Source: Microbacterium schleiferi
Lineage (GTDB): Bacteria; Actinomycetota; Actinomycetes; Actinomycetales; Microbacteriaceae
Direction: 5' to 3'
Assembly (NCBI RefSeq): GCF_015565955.1
Contig: NZ_CP064760.1
Location: 1,240,001-1,304,000 of the forward strand
DNA length: 64,000 nucleotides
A model generated the notes under the pieces. It searched no databases, was not told the origin of the DNA, and was given only the letters and a program-made list of their open reading frames with translations. Both the position numbers and the translations under genes were made by a program. Positions 9,133-16,512 of the stretch are shown here, piece by piece. Each line of letters opens with the position of its first letter. Within the stretch, counting starts at the first letter, position 1.

Positions 9133-9651
9133 GTGAGTGCAGAAACGTCTGAACGAGTGAGGGAGCCCTCCTCCTTCTCCGAGGCCACGCACGCGACGGC
9201 CTGCTATGTGCTCGCCGCCGCGCTTACCGCCGTGCTGATCTCGTTGGGGCTACCGGTGCAGGCTGACCCTTTTGCCGGCGAGCCTCTCTTCTGGTTGCAG
9301 AGATCGGCCGACCTGTTCAGTCGGTTCCTTCCCTGGGTGATCCTCGCCGCAGTCGTGTACCTCGCTCCCGTGATGCACGTGCTGCGAGCCAAGGCCCCGC
9401 TGCCGATTGCCCTGATCCTCTCGGCCATAGTGGGCAGTGGACCGGCAATTCTTTTGTTTGCCGGATGCTTCGTTATCCCGCCCCTGAGGTCGCTGGCGCC
9501 GGTGATCTTTCCGCTCTTCCTGTTTGGGGTGATGGTGTCGCTCGTCGGCTTCGCGATACACGCGGTGGTTCGAGAGCACCTCGTGCTGGTGGTCGTGGCA
9601 GCGGGAATCGTGACTGTCGGCGGTCTCGTCACGTCTGCCGTCGCCGTCTAG
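9133..9651 (+). CDS. Small multi-pass membrane protein, unknown function
   Basis: A 172-residue protein with about four predicted hydrophobic segments (residues 22-42, 62-82, 90-115 and 120-165), joined by short loops. No domain is recognised. The GTG start at 9133 has only a weak ribosome site. It lies 110 bp upstream of the membrane-anchored propeller-like protein on the same strand; a joint function is possible but unsupported beyond position. Confidence 0.6.
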   Translation: MSAETSERVREPSSFSEATHATACYVLAAALTAVLISLGLPVQADPFAGEPLFWLQRSADLFSRFLPWVILAAVVYLAPVMHVLRAKAPLPIALILSAIVGSGPAILLFAGCFVIPPLRSLAPVIFPLFLFGVMVSLVGFAIHAVVREHLVLVVVAAGIVTVGGLVTSAVAV

Positions 9652-9761
9652 CGCCACCCGTCCCGTCAGCTCAGCAACCGCGGAGGCTCGTAGCGAGGGT
9701 TCGCTTCCCGTTCACCCCGTCGGCGAACGCCCGCGATAGCCTGCCCCGCAGGGGGCGAGCA

Positions 9762-11021
9762 GTGACCACAGAGACGGCTTCACACGAACCTGCGGCCGCC
9801 ACAAAGGCGGCATGGAAGCGTAGGCCGATCGTCCTAGCGCTCATCGCCGCGGCCGTGGGTTTCACTCTTGGCATCGCCCCCACCGCGATCGCATCCTGGA
9901 CTGCGCCACTTCCGTCGAGCGCAGTCGTGTTCCCCTCCCAGCTGGGTACGTATTCGTGGTTCACCCTGCACGGCGACCCCGGCATGCCCGTGACGATGAC
10001 CTACCAAAACGGCGTCGGCGTCGAGTTCATGGACGCGCCCCAGGCAGTGGCGCTGGGCGTGGATGGCAGCACGTATCGCCGCGTCGCAGCGGCCGAGGAT
10101 CGATCGATTCCGGCCGACCAGGGGGACCCAGCAGACATGGTGCTGTCGGCTGACGGGACGTTCGCGGTCATCGCCGGCGCGAACGGGCACGGCACCGTCG
10201 TCGTGCATTCCTTCGCCGATGGCGTCTCGCACGACATCTCTATCGGCGCGGGGCGCAGCGCCGTACCGCTCAGCATTACCTCAGACGGCGATCAGGTCTT
10301 GGTTCTGCTCGGCGATGACGAGATGAGCAGGTACGCCGACACAGCCATGAAGCTCCACGGCACGCTGGCCCTGCTTGATCTCGCGAGCGGCGACCTCGCC
10401 GACTACCCGCTTGAGGGCGTGATGGCGGCGGCCATCTCGCCCGACGGCACGCGCGTTGCCGCCCAGATCGAGGACGGCACGGTGGTGATGGATGCGGCAG
10501 GCCGCGGCGTCCGATCACTTTCGTCTCTCTCGGGCGGGGGAGGGCTCACCGACGACGCGTGGTCGCCCAACGGCACGCACCTGGCGACAATCGCATACGA
10601 AGAGGAGTGGGCTAGCGCTCTGAGAACGGAGGCATTGCTCCAGATCACAGACGTCGTCACCGACACAACAGCCGTGGTTCCGCTGGAAGGAATCGATTAC
10701 GCGGCCGTTCGCGGGTGGAACGATGACGATACCGTCATCGTTCAGGCCTACCGTGACGACAACGGCGCCGAGTTCATGTGGGTGGATGCCGGCACTGGCG
10801 CGACCGAGACGTTCGCGACCTACGATTCTGGCTTCACAGGCGCGTCGGTCGCCTCCGCCGACCTCGCACGCGATCTCGTCGGCGAGTGGGTCATCGAGGA
10901 CCGTGCACCCCAACAGGGCTGGATCGAGGGGATCCTCCTCGGCGCGGTCGTCGGCACCGTTTGCGGCTTGGCCGTGTGGGTGGTTGCGCGGCGTTCCGGG
11001 GCCAACCGCGCTGCGGTCTGA
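9762..11021 (+). CDS. Membrane-anchored beta-propeller-like protein, unknown function
   Basis: 419 residues: a basic N terminus, a membrane helix (about 22-45, PIVLALIAAAVGFTLGIAP), a large exported middle with repeated propeller-type motifs (MVLSADGTFAVIAG, AAAISPDGTRVAAQIEDG, DDAWSPNGTHLATIAYE) and a second helix near 390-412 (ILLGAVVGTVCGLAVWVVA). The repeats resemble TolB/WD40-like blades, so a sensory or binding role on the outer face is likely. The GTG at 9762 follows AGGGGGC; upstream frame is not homologous. No sigma or anti-sigma partner lies next to it. The double anchor around a propeller is unusual. Confidence 0.65.
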   Translation: MTTETASHEPAAATKAAWKRRPIVLALIAAAVGFTLGIAPTAIASWTAPLPSSAVVFPSQLGTYSWFTLHGDPGMPVTMTYQNGVGVEFMDAPQAVALGVDGSTYRRVAAAEDRSIPADQGDPADMVLSADGTFAVIAGANGHGTVVVHSFADGVSHDISIGAGRSAVPLSITSDGDQVLVLLGDDEMSRYADTAMKLHGTLALLDLASGDLADYPLEGVMAAAISPDGTRVAAQIEDGTVVMDAAGRGVRSLSSLSGGGGLTDDAWSPNGTHLATIAYEEEWASALRTEALLQITDVVTDTTAVVPLEGIDYAAVRGWNDDDTVIVQAYRDDNGAEFMWVDAGTGATETFATYDSGFTGASVASADLARDLVGEWVIEDRAPQQGWIEGILLGAVVGTVCGLAVWVVARRSGANRAAV

Positions 11022-11134
11022 TCGGACGCTGGTGCTGTGGGCCCACCTGATTGGCGTCAGCGCGCACCGCTAATCCGCCGAGGCGACTTCGCAAAGCCGC
11101 CACGTCAATCGACGGTGGGTGCAGAGCCTGCGAA

Positions 11135-11620
11135 TCAGGCGGGGAGTGCTTCTTCGATCGCCTCAATGACTTCGGGAGCGTCGGGGAGGGTGCGGGGGCT
11201 GAAGCGCCACACGCGGCCGTCGGGGCTGATGACGAACTTCTCGAAGTTCCACGAGATTTTGCCGGCCTTGCCGTCGGCGCCAGGCACCGTGGTCAGCTGT
11301 TGGTAAATCGGATGCGCGTTCTTGCCGTTGAGCTTGACCTTCTCTGACATCGGGAAGGTGACGCCCCATGTCGCCGAGCAATACTCAGCGATCTTCTCTT
11401 CCGAGCCGAGCTCCTGCAGGAACTGGTTGCTCGGAAAACCGATGACCGTGAACCCGCGATCGGCGTATTCCTTCTGCAGCTTCTCGAGCTGCTCGTACTG
11501 TGGCGCGAGCCCGCAGCGGGAGGCGACGTTCACGACGAGCGCGGCCTTACCGTCGGTGAGTGCGCCGAAGGTCGTCTCCTCACCGCGGATCGTGGTGACG
11601 GGAATGCTGCTGAGGTCCAT
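11135..11620 (-). CDS. Glutathione peroxidase family protein (Cys type)
   Basis: A 161-residue peroxidase. The active centre NVASRCGLAPQYEQL places the peroxidatic Cys at residue 36, followed by the family motifs GFPSNQF (Gln) and WNFEKFV (Trp, Asn). Family knowledge: non-animal members of this type mostly use thioredoxin, and actinobacteria such as this usually lack glutathione. A normal AGAAGGA ribosome site precedes the ATG at 11618-11620. It lies 24 bp downstream of the OhrR-like regulator on the same strand and is probably its target, forming a peroxide-inducible pair. Confidence 0.9.
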   Translation of the reverse strand: MDLSSIPVTTIRGEETTFGALTDGKAALVVNVASRCGLAPQYEQLEKLQKEYADRGFTVIGFPSNQFLQELGSEEKIAEYCSATWGVTFPMSEKVKLNGKNAHPIYQQLTTVPGADGKAGKISWNFEKFVISPDGRVWRFSPRTLPDAPEVIEAIEEALPA

Positions 11621-11644
11621 GGAGGGTCCTTCTTTCGGGAGGGG

Positions 11645-12103
11645 TCAGGCGGAGCGAAGCGAGGGGCGGTCGGCGCTGGTCATGCTCTCGCGCAGACCGT
11701 GCAGGGTATCGATGAGGCTGCGGGCGGCATCCGGTTCGAGGTTCATGGCGTCGGCGACGCACCCGACCACGCGGTGCAGCGACGCCCGCAGATCGTCGGA
11801 TGCCTCGGTCGCCGTCACCGCGACAGCACGGCGGTCTCCGGCAGGGCGCGTGCGCTCGATGAGTCCCGCGGTTTCGAGCCGGTTCAGGATGCCGGTGATC
11901 GTGCTCGCGTCGAGGTGGAGCTCAGCGGCGATGCGGCTCGGACTGGTCGAACCCTCGCGCCACAGGATGCTGAGTACCAGGAGCTGCTGATACGTCACGC
12001 CCCACGGCGCGAGCAGTTCGCGATAGAGCTGCACGGTTGCCTGCGCGGCGGAATACACCGCGAAGCACACGGCATCCTCGACGCTCGCTGCGGTTTCGGT
12101 CAC
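11645..12103 (-). CDS. MarR family regulator, OhrR-like organic peroxide sensor
   Basis: 152 residues, winged helix-turn-helix. The N terminus VEDAVCFAVYSAAQATVQLY followed by LLAPWGVTYQQLLVLSILW is typical of OhrR, where the single reactive Cys (here residue 13) is oxidised by organic hydroperoxides and releases DNA. The recognition region is ELHLDASTITGILNRLE and the wing RTRPAGDRRAVAV. GTG start at 12101-12103. The gene leads a two-gene unit with the glutathione peroxidase, and a repeated TTGCATGC operator lies immediately upstream, so autoregulation is expected. OhrR normally controls ohr; here the partner is a different peroxidase. Confidence 0.88.
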   Translation of the reverse strand: MTETAASVEDAVCFAVYSAAQATVQLYRELLAPWGVTYQQLLVLSILWREGSTSPSRIAAELHLDASTITGILNRLETAGLIERTRPAGDRRAVAVTATEASDDLRASLHRVVGCVADAMNLEPDAARSLIDTLHGLRESMTSADRPSLRSA

Positions 12104-12115
12104 ACCAGAAGCTTC

Positions 12116-12139
12116 GCATGCAAGTTATTGGCATGCAAG
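12116..12139. promoter_or_regulatory. Candidate OhrR-like operator: duplicated GCATGCAAG
   Basis: GCATGCAAG occurs at 12116-12124 and 12131-12139, 15 bp apart, just upstream of the OhrR-like start. On the other strand each copy reads TTGCATGCNAA, an imperfect palindrome of the kind MarR proteins bind. The close spacing would place two dimers over the promoter. Confidence 0.5.
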
Positions 12140-12193
12140 GTAGCGAGGACTCGGATTCCGAGACTTTCCGGCCGTTCTGCGTGCCCCCGTGAG

Positions 12194-12454
12194 TCAGTAG
12201 TGGTCTCGCGCCTGCAGGATGACAATGTGTTCATCGGTCACGTAGTAGACGAGTCGGTTCTTCTCGTCGATGCGACGAGACCAGGCGCCTGAAAGTATGT
12301 GACGGAGCGGTTCGGGCTTTCCGATGCCGTCGAACGGATCGCGAACGATATCCGCGATGAGGAGGTTGATCCGGTTCAGCGTCCGGCGGTCCTGTGTCTG
12401 CCAGTAGACGTAGTCCTCCCACCCGTTCGGGTCGAAGGAAAGCGATCGCGTCAC
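12194..12454 (-). CDS. yoeB: YoeB-type toxin (Txe/YoeB family mRNA interferase)
   Basis: An 86-residue RelE-fold toxin that cleaves mRNA in the ribosome. Features: W-x-DYVYWQTQDRRTLNRIN at the N terminus, GKPEPLRHILSGAWSRRI with the family's GxxExL-like helix and Arg residues, RLVYYV, and a C terminus QARDHY whose His-Tyr end matches the YoeB catalytic tail. Length is standard (E. coli YoeB has 84). The start overlaps the antitoxin stop by four bases, so translation is coupled and the antitoxin is made first. Confidence 0.93.
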   Translation of the reverse strand: MTRSLSFDPNGWEDYVYWQTQDRRTLNRINLLIADIVRDPFDGIGKPEPLRHILSGAWSRRIDEKNRLVYYVTDEHIVILQARDHY

Positions 12455-12702
12455 GCGTCGAGGAGGTCGTGCTGCTCAAACTCTCCGCGACGCGCACGCT
12501 CGACGGCCTCCAGTAGTCGCTCCGCGTTCGCAGCGTTGCGCAGGAGGTAGGCAGTCTCGGTCAGCGCGTCGAAGTCGTCCTTGGACATGATCACGGCGTT
12601 GCCGCGGCGGGAGACGACTTCAACGGTCGTGTGGTCCTCGTTGACCTGCTGAATGAGCCCGAACAGACTCTTTCGTGCTTCGGTCGCGGTGATGGCGGCC
12701 AT
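12451..12702 (-). CDS. yefM: YefM/Phd family antitoxin
   Basis: An 83-residue antitoxin. The N-terminal Phd/YefM DNA-binding part has ITATEARKSLFGLIQQVNEDH and VVSRRGNAVIMSKDDFDAL; the C-terminal tail (LRNAANAERLLEAVERARRG) would wrap the toxin. It precedes yoeB with an ATGA-type overlap. Family members bind palindromes in their own promoter, and a matching inverted repeat lies 22-43 bp upstream of the start. The pair sits among accessory genes with no other mobile feature next to it. Confidence 0.93.
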   Translation of the reverse strand: MAAITATEARKSLFGLIQQVNEDHTTVEVVSRRGNAVIMSKDDFDALTETAYLLRNAANAERLLEAVERARRGEFEQHDLLDA

Positions 12703-12723
12703 GGTAGCTCTCCGTTCGGCTGA

Positions 12724-12745
12724 GTAGTACGTAAAACGGTACCAC
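12724..12745. promoter_or_regulatory. Candidate YefM-YoeB autoregulatory operator
   Basis: GTAGTAC and GTACCAC arms (six of seven positions complementary) are separated by GTAAAACG, directly before yefM. E. coli YefM also recognises palindromes with a TAC/GTA core (TGTACA type), so this fits an autorepression site. Not tested beyond sequence. Confidence 0.55.
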
Positions 12746-12869
12746 TCCGGCGCTCGGTCGAGGACCGGCGTACGGGCATCGGACTCGTCAGGTCGTGTCC
12801 TGGCCGGATCTGCATGTGGGTCACCGCAGTGTGACCACTCCCCGATAGGCCTCGCACGTCGGCATCCTC

Positions 12870-13382
12870 CTAGGAGGCGGTGGCTGAGCCGCCTCGATGG
12901 TGACGATTGTCGGGCTGCCCCTCAGGGTCGGGGACCGATCGATCCTTCACGTGGCCGCCGATCCCGAGGTCGTTGAGGAGCGCCGCGAGAACGACTGTCG
13001 CGCCCGCGAACTCGGGCGTGCTGACACGGCCCGCGACTCTTGCGTTGAGCCGAGAGCGGACGTCGCGCGCCGCTGTGATCGAGTCATGACCACGTGCGGT
13101 CAGCTGTACGAGCTTGCGACGCGCGTCTGAGGTGTCGGAGATGGTCTCGACGTACCCGAGGTCGGTGAGTTCGCGCACTGTCTTCGACATCGCTTGCTGC
13201 GTGACGTTCAGCGAGCGGCCGAGGTCGGAGATCGACTGCGGGCCGGTCATCAGTCGCTGAAACACGTAGCCGTGCCGCGTGCGCAGCCCGTCGAAGCCGC
13301 TCGCGAGCAGGTGCTCGCGAACGTGCCGCTCGATGGCTCCCGCGGCGAGCGATATCAGCGATGGGAGGTCTACCTCATCCAT
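12870..13382 (-). CDS. MarR family transcriptional regulator
   Basis: 170 residues, MarR winged helix: HGYVFQRLMTGPQSISDLGRSLNVTQ, recognition helix QAMSKTVRELTDLGY and wing SDTSDARRKLVQLTARG. The C terminus (PEGQPDNRHHRGGSATAS) is a short hydrophilic tail beyond the domain. The ATG at 13380-13382 lies only 22 bp from the divergent SnoaL-like gene, and the gap is filled by a perfect 16-bp palindrome; there is no room for a normal leader and ribosome site, so the mRNA may be leaderless. Ligand unknown. Confidence 0.85.
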   Translation of the reverse strand: MDEVDLPSLISLAAGAIERHVREHLLASGFDGLRTRHGYVFQRLMTGPQSISDLGRSLNVTQQAMSKTVRELTDLGYVETISDTSDARRKLVQLTARGHDSITAARDVRSRLNARVAGRVSTPEFAGATVVLAALLNDLGIGGHVKDRSVPDPEGQPDNRHHRGGSATAS

Positions 13383-13385
13383 ACT

Positions 13386-13401
13386 CACAACTATAGTTGT
13401 G
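13386..13401. promoter_or_regulatory. Perfect 16-bp palindrome, shared MarR operator
   Basis: CACAACTATAGTTGTG is a perfect inverted repeat with no spacer, lying between the starts of the MarR gene (13382) and the SnoaL-like gene (13405). MarR dimers bind sites of this size and symmetry. It is adjacent to both start codons, so binding would block both genes at once. Confidence 0.75.
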
Positions 13402-13404
13402 CAT

Positions 13405-13812
13405 ATGAACTTGGATGTGACCTCTCCGGATGCCGTCAGTGCTGTCGTCCGCAGATACTTCGCCGTCGTCGGCGATCTCGACTCGACCGAAGACCAGCTG
13501 CGCGCGGTCGTCGACCCGGATGCCGTCTTCCGGGAACTTCCCAACCCCATTGCTCCGAGCGGGCACGAGCGGAGCCTCGAACAGGCCGTCGCGGGGTTCC
13601 TCTCCGGCAAGTCGCGGCTGACAGACCAGCGGATTGACGTCCACGAAATCCTCGTTTCGGGCCATCGCGCCGCCGTGCGTTCCACCTGGCGCGGCGTCCT
13701 CGGCGGCACGGAGATCGTGGCGCACATGGCGGGCTTCGTCACGGTGAGGGACGGCCTGGTCGCATCTCACGAGACGTACGACTGCTACGAGCCGTTCACT
13801 CTTTCCCCCTGA
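13405..13812 (+). CDS. SnoaL-like / NTF2-fold protein
   Basis: A 135-residue cone-shaped fold protein: VRRYFAVVGDLDSTEDQLRAVVDPDAVF at the start, then RSTWRGVLGGTEIVAHMAGFVTVRDGLVASHETYDCYEPF, the last strands typical of SnoaL-like domains. Such proteins bind or isomerise small organic molecules; no certain catalytic pair can be named. The ATG at 13405 is three bases after the palindrome operator and lacks a ribosome site, consistent with a leaderless message controlled by the divergent MarR gene. Confidence 0.8.
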   Translation: MNLDVTSPDAVSAVVRRYFAVVGDLDSTEDQLRAVVDPDAVFRELPNPIAPSGHERSLEQAVAGFLSGKSRLTDQRIDVHEILVSGHRAAVRSTWRGVLGGTEIVAHMAGFVTVRDGLVASHETYDCYEPFTLSP

Positions 13813-13892
13813 CGTCCAGGCCAGCCCTCAGTCGTGCGCGAGGGTCATCGAGACAGATCACGTTGCCGCGGGGCGTTTGTTAGCGTCTTCGT

Positions 13893-14288
13893 GTGCAGAA
13901 CAGTGCGCCTCGCTCAGTGGCCTGGATCACTCAGACGGTGATCCTGTCGGGGTTCGCGCTCGTGTTCGGAACGTTGGGCATCGGAGCGCTTCTTGGCGCC
14001 TGGGACTTCGGATTATCCGCTGGTGCGGGGATGATCGGTCTGCTGCTGGTCACCGATGGAGCGCTCCTCGCAGCGGCGGCGCTGTTCGCGGGCAGAGGCA
14101 GCGTATTGATCGACGTGTTCGCGATCGCGGTTGTCCTGGCAAATGCGGCGGCAAGCGTCGCTGATGACGTCGGCCCCGCGGACCTCGCAACGTTCGCGCT
14201 CAGCCTTGTTGCCGTGACGCTGATCATCCTCAACTCACGGACGACGCGCCAGCGAGCGAAACTGCCACGGGCGGCATCAGACAGCTGA
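13893..14288 (+). CDS. Small membrane protein, four helices, unknown function
   Basis: 131 residues with four hydrophobic segments (about 12-35, 42-66, 68-90 and 95-114) and a basic C-terminal tail (RTTRQRAKLPR). No family recognised. The GTG start has no clear ribosome site. It is convergent with the reductase-like gene that follows, with a 19 bp gap. Confidence 0.6.
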   Translation: MQNSAPRSVAWITQTVILSGFALVFGTLGIGALLGAWDFGLSAGAGMIGLLLVTDGALLAAAALFAGRGSVLIDVFAIAVVLANAAASVADDVGPADLATFALSLVAVTLIILNSRTTRQRAKLPRAASDS

Positions 14289-14307
14289 ATCGGCGTGCCT
14301 GCCGCCG

Positions 14308-14889
14308 TCAGGCGTCCTGAATCGCGTAGCGGTGCATCGTCACATCGCCGGCGTAGGCAGCCTGCTCGATCAACCGCAGCGACACAGGCGTGGTCACCTC
14401 ATCGAACAGTGGGCGTCCCGACCCGAGGATTACCGGATGCGTGAAGAGCAGTACCTCGTCGAGCAGCCCGGCCGCGAGAAGCTGCGTGGCGACATCCGCC
14501 CCGCCCACGCCGATGTCGCCGCTCGAACTCGCCCGCAGCTCGCCGAGCCGCTCGATCGCGTCATCCCCGCCGAACACCGTCGTGTTGTACGGCGCTTCCT
14601 TGCGTGTGCGTGAGACGAGGATCTTCGGCTTGTCCGTCCAGATGTGGCCATATTCCCGGTACACCTGCGGGAAGTCGGTGTTCTCGCGCGCGGCGGGCCA
14701 GAAGTTCTCCATCGTCTCGAAGACCTTGCGGCCCTGCACCATCATCGTGAGTGCCTCGGCGCGCGCGTTGAACTCCTCGTGCAGCTCATCGCTGATGCTC
14801 ATCCAGTCGCCGCCGCCCTGCTCGTCGTGCGCGTGCTCGATGAACAGGTCGAGCGAGACGTTCATCCAATACACAAAGCGTGCTGGCAT
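14308..14889 (-). CDS. Dihydrofolate reductase family protein (RibD C-terminal-like)
   Basis: 193 residues with the RibD-C/DHFR-like NADPH fold: FVYWMNVSLDLFIE at the start, MVQGRKVFETMENFW, KPKILVSRTRKEAPYNTTVF, GDIGVGGADVATQLLAAGLLDEV and HPVILGSGRPLF, which are the usual cofactor and structural motifs of this broad reductase group. Actinobacterial genomes carry many paralogues, mostly of unknown substrate; true folate reduction is unlikely. The ATG at 14887-14889 follows GGAGGATGC. Convergent with the membrane gene before it and divergent from the YdeI-like gene. Confidence 0.85.
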   Translation of the reverse strand: MPARFVYWMNVSLDLFIEHAHDEQGGGDWMSISDELHEEFNARAEALTMMVQGRKVFETMENFWPAARENTDFPQVYREYGHIWTDKPKILVSRTRKEAPYNTTVFGGDDAIERLGELRASSSGDIGVGGADVATQLLAAGLLDEVLLFTHPVILGSGRPLFDEVTTPVSLRLIEQAAYAGDVTMHRYAIQDA

Positions 14890-14964
14890 GCATCCTCCTC
14901 GTCCAAGCGGTGCGCACAGTCCACCACGCCGGGCGGTGTCGGTGCGAGGGGGTAGCTTTCGAGG

Positions 14965-15537
14965 ATGGTCGCCCACAACGACAAGCCCGAGCTGCACGTC
15001 GACACCGTCGAAGTGTGGGAGCAGTGGCTGGATGCCGATCCTAGCCCCGATGGCGTACGGCTCCGTCTGCGCAAGACGGCATCGCGCAAGCCGGGTATTA
15101 CCTACTCCGAAGCGCTCGATGTCGCGCTATGTTTCGGCTGGATCGACGGACAGAAGCAGTCCCTCGACGCCGACTACTTCCTGCAGGCCTTCACTCCGCG
15201 CCGCCCCCGCAGCCTCTGGTCGAAAGTCAACATCGCGCACGTAACCCGCCTGATCGGCGAAGGGCGGATGCGGCCTGAGGGCCAGCGCGAGATCGACCGC
15301 GCGAACGCCGATGGCAGGTGGGATGCCGCCTACCGCCAGAGCGATGGCGACATCCCGGCCGAGCTGCAGGCGGCGCTGGATGCCGACCCGAAGATTGCTG
15401 CCGCGTTCGCCGCCCAGTCCGCGCAGAACCGCTTTGCGATGTCGTTCCGCGTCGGAAACCTCAAGCGGCCGGAGTCTCGCGCCGCCCGCGTCGCCGAATA
15501 CGTCCGGATGCTGGATCAGGGCGACACGCTCCACTGA
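14965..15537 (+). CDS. YdeI/OmpD-associated family protein
   Basis: 190 residues. Conserved features include WEQWLDADPSPDGVRLRLRK, the strongly conserved ITYSEALDVALCFGWIDGQK, the FTPRRPRSLWSKVN segment and a C-terminal DUF1905/OmdA-type helix SAQNRFAMSFRVGNLKRPESRAARVAEYV. The family is called bacteriocin-protection in some databases, but its biochemical role is not established. ATG start at 14965 follows GCTTTCGAGG. A stem-loop lies downstream. Confidence 0.8.
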   Translation: MVAHNDKPELHVDTVEVWEQWLDADPSPDGVRLRLRKTASRKPGITYSEALDVALCFGWIDGQKQSLDADYFLQAFTPRRPRSLWSKVNIAHVTRLIGEGRMRPEGQREIDRANADGRWDAAYRQSDGDIPAELQAALDADPKIAAAFAAQSAQNRFAMSFRVGNLKRPESRAARVAEYVRMLDQGDTLH

Positions 15538-15568
15538 TCGAGACGCGCGCCTCGCAGACCCTTGGGAG

Positions 15569-15589
15569 ACAGGGGACGGCAGCCCCTGT
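15569..15589. terminator. Stem-loop between convergent genes
   Basis: ACAGGGG and CCCCTGT form a 7-bp stem around ACGGCAG. It sits between the YdeI-like gene and the convergent small membrane gene, where it could stop transcription from either side. There is no T tract. Confidence 0.45.
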
Positions 15590-15628
15590 GCGACGGCAGC
15601 AAGCGCCCATCGTCCCGGAGAATCGAAG

Positions 15629-15922
15629 CTAGCTGGCAGATTCAGATGCTGTTCGCTGGTGACGCCTGCGTGCCACATGCCAGCCCGTGAGAAAGGCGGC
15701 TGCTATCAGTCCGATCGTCAGGATGACCCATCCGACGATCGCGATCCGCGACACGAAGACGCCACCGTTGCCCGGAGTGAAGACCTCGCCCGCGAGTGGC
15801 TGATACGCGAACCAACCAAACTCCACGGGGGTCGCGAGACCGACCGCGAGCATGATGACGCCCACGGCGATCACAACGCCGGCTACCGCCCATGCCACGA
15901 TCGACGTCGCCGAGGTTTTCAT
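15629..15922 (-). CDS. Small membrane protein, two helices, unknown function
   Basis: 97 residues with two membrane helices (about 8-29, IVAWAVAGVVIAVGVIMLAVGL, read in part, and 58-82) separated by an exported loop of about 30 residues containing AYQPLAGEVFTPGNGG. The tail is basic (HVARRRHQR). No family recognised. It follows the NTF2-like gene by 27 bp on the same strand and may share its transcript. Confidence 0.6.
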   Translation of the reverse strand: MKTSATSIVAWAVAGVVIAVGVIMLAVGLATPVEFGWFAYQPLAGEVFTPGNGGVFVSRIAIVGWVILTIGLIAAAFLTGWHVARRRHQRTASESAS

Positions 15923-15949
15923 ACCTCGACACTACGTCGGACGATGGGA

Positions 15950-16369
15950 TCAGTTCTCGCCGTAGTGGGCCTCGTTGAAGGCATCCCGGATCGGGAAGGT
16001 GTCATAGACGATGTGCAGTCGCTCGATCAGGCCGTGCCCATCGAGCTCGGCGACATCAACGACCGTGAACGGCGCGGGTTCCCCCGTCGAGAGGGTCCAG
16101 TCGAAGTCGAACCAGAAGCTCACGACCGTGCGCCCTTCGGTCGATCCGGTCATGGTGGTCCGCAGCGTGAGCCGCGAGTTTGCGGTGTCGGCGAACAGGG
16201 CGGGATAGAACTCGGTCGCCGGCATCGTGCCATAGAGGGGAGACTCGACGATTCCGTCGGGAGCGAAGAGGGCGATCACCCGGTCGGCATCGGCGGCTTC
16301 CAGGCTCGCAAGATACTCGTGGACCATTCGGTCGACATCCGTCTGCATCCCGTTCTCGTGCGCGCCCAT
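15950..16369 (-). CDS. NTF2-fold / SnoaL-like protein
   Basis: 139 residues. VHEYLASLEAADADRVIALFAPDGIVESPLYG is the canonical opening of nuclear-transport-factor-2-like domains, followed by FYPALFADTANSRLTLRTTM and VVSFWFDFDW. A ligand-binding or isomerase role is possible; the substrate is unknown. ATG start at 16367-16369. The gene is divergent from adhE, and the 143 bp between them hold the DosR-like and FadR-like boxes, which could also affect this gene. Confidence 0.75.
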   Translation of the reverse strand: MGAHENGMQTDVDRMVHEYLASLEAADADRVIALFAPDGIVESPLYGTMPATEFYPALFADTANSRLTLRTTMTGSTEGRTVVSFWFDFDWTLSTGEPAPFTVVDVAELDGHGLIERLHIVYDTFPIRDAFNEAHYGEN

Positions 16370-16417
16370 GGCTCGACACTAGCGAGCGCCGAAGCCGACG
16401 AGACCGCTCCCGCGACG

Positions 16418-16431
16418 GGGACCATAGTCCC
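16418..16431. promoter_or_regulatory. DosR/DevR-type box upstream of adhE
   Basis: GGGACCATAGTCCC matches 13 of 14 core positions of the mycobacterial DosR consensus GGGACTWWAGTCCC. It lies 82-95 bp before the adhE ATG. A DevS/DevR-like pair is encoded about 10 kb away, which makes a dormancy/hypoxia operator the best reading. Confidence 0.7.
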
Positions 16432-16435
16432 TGTA

Positions 16436-16450
16436 TGTGGTCTGACCACA
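16436..16450. promoter_or_regulatory. FadR-like GntR palindrome upstream of adhE
   Basis: TGTGGTCTGACCACA has perfect 7-bp arms around one base and contains TGGTCTGACCA, the core recognised by FadR-type GntR regulators. It begins four bases after the DosR-like box, suggesting two inputs at the adhE promoter. No GntR gene is in the window. Confidence 0.5.
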
Positions 16451-16512
16451 GTGCCACGATGGTGTCAGGACAAGGGCGTGGACACCGGGTCCATGCCAGG
16501 TAGGAGGATCTG

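Noticed and set aside
12905..12930. GGGTCGGGGACC-like string resembling a DosR half-site
   Set aside because: It lies inside the MarR coding region and does not fit the palindrome spacing.
12870..13742. Longer start for the MarR gene reaching into the SnoaL-like coding region
   Set aside because: Extra residues lack homology and would cross the palindrome operator; the ATG at 13382 fits the family.
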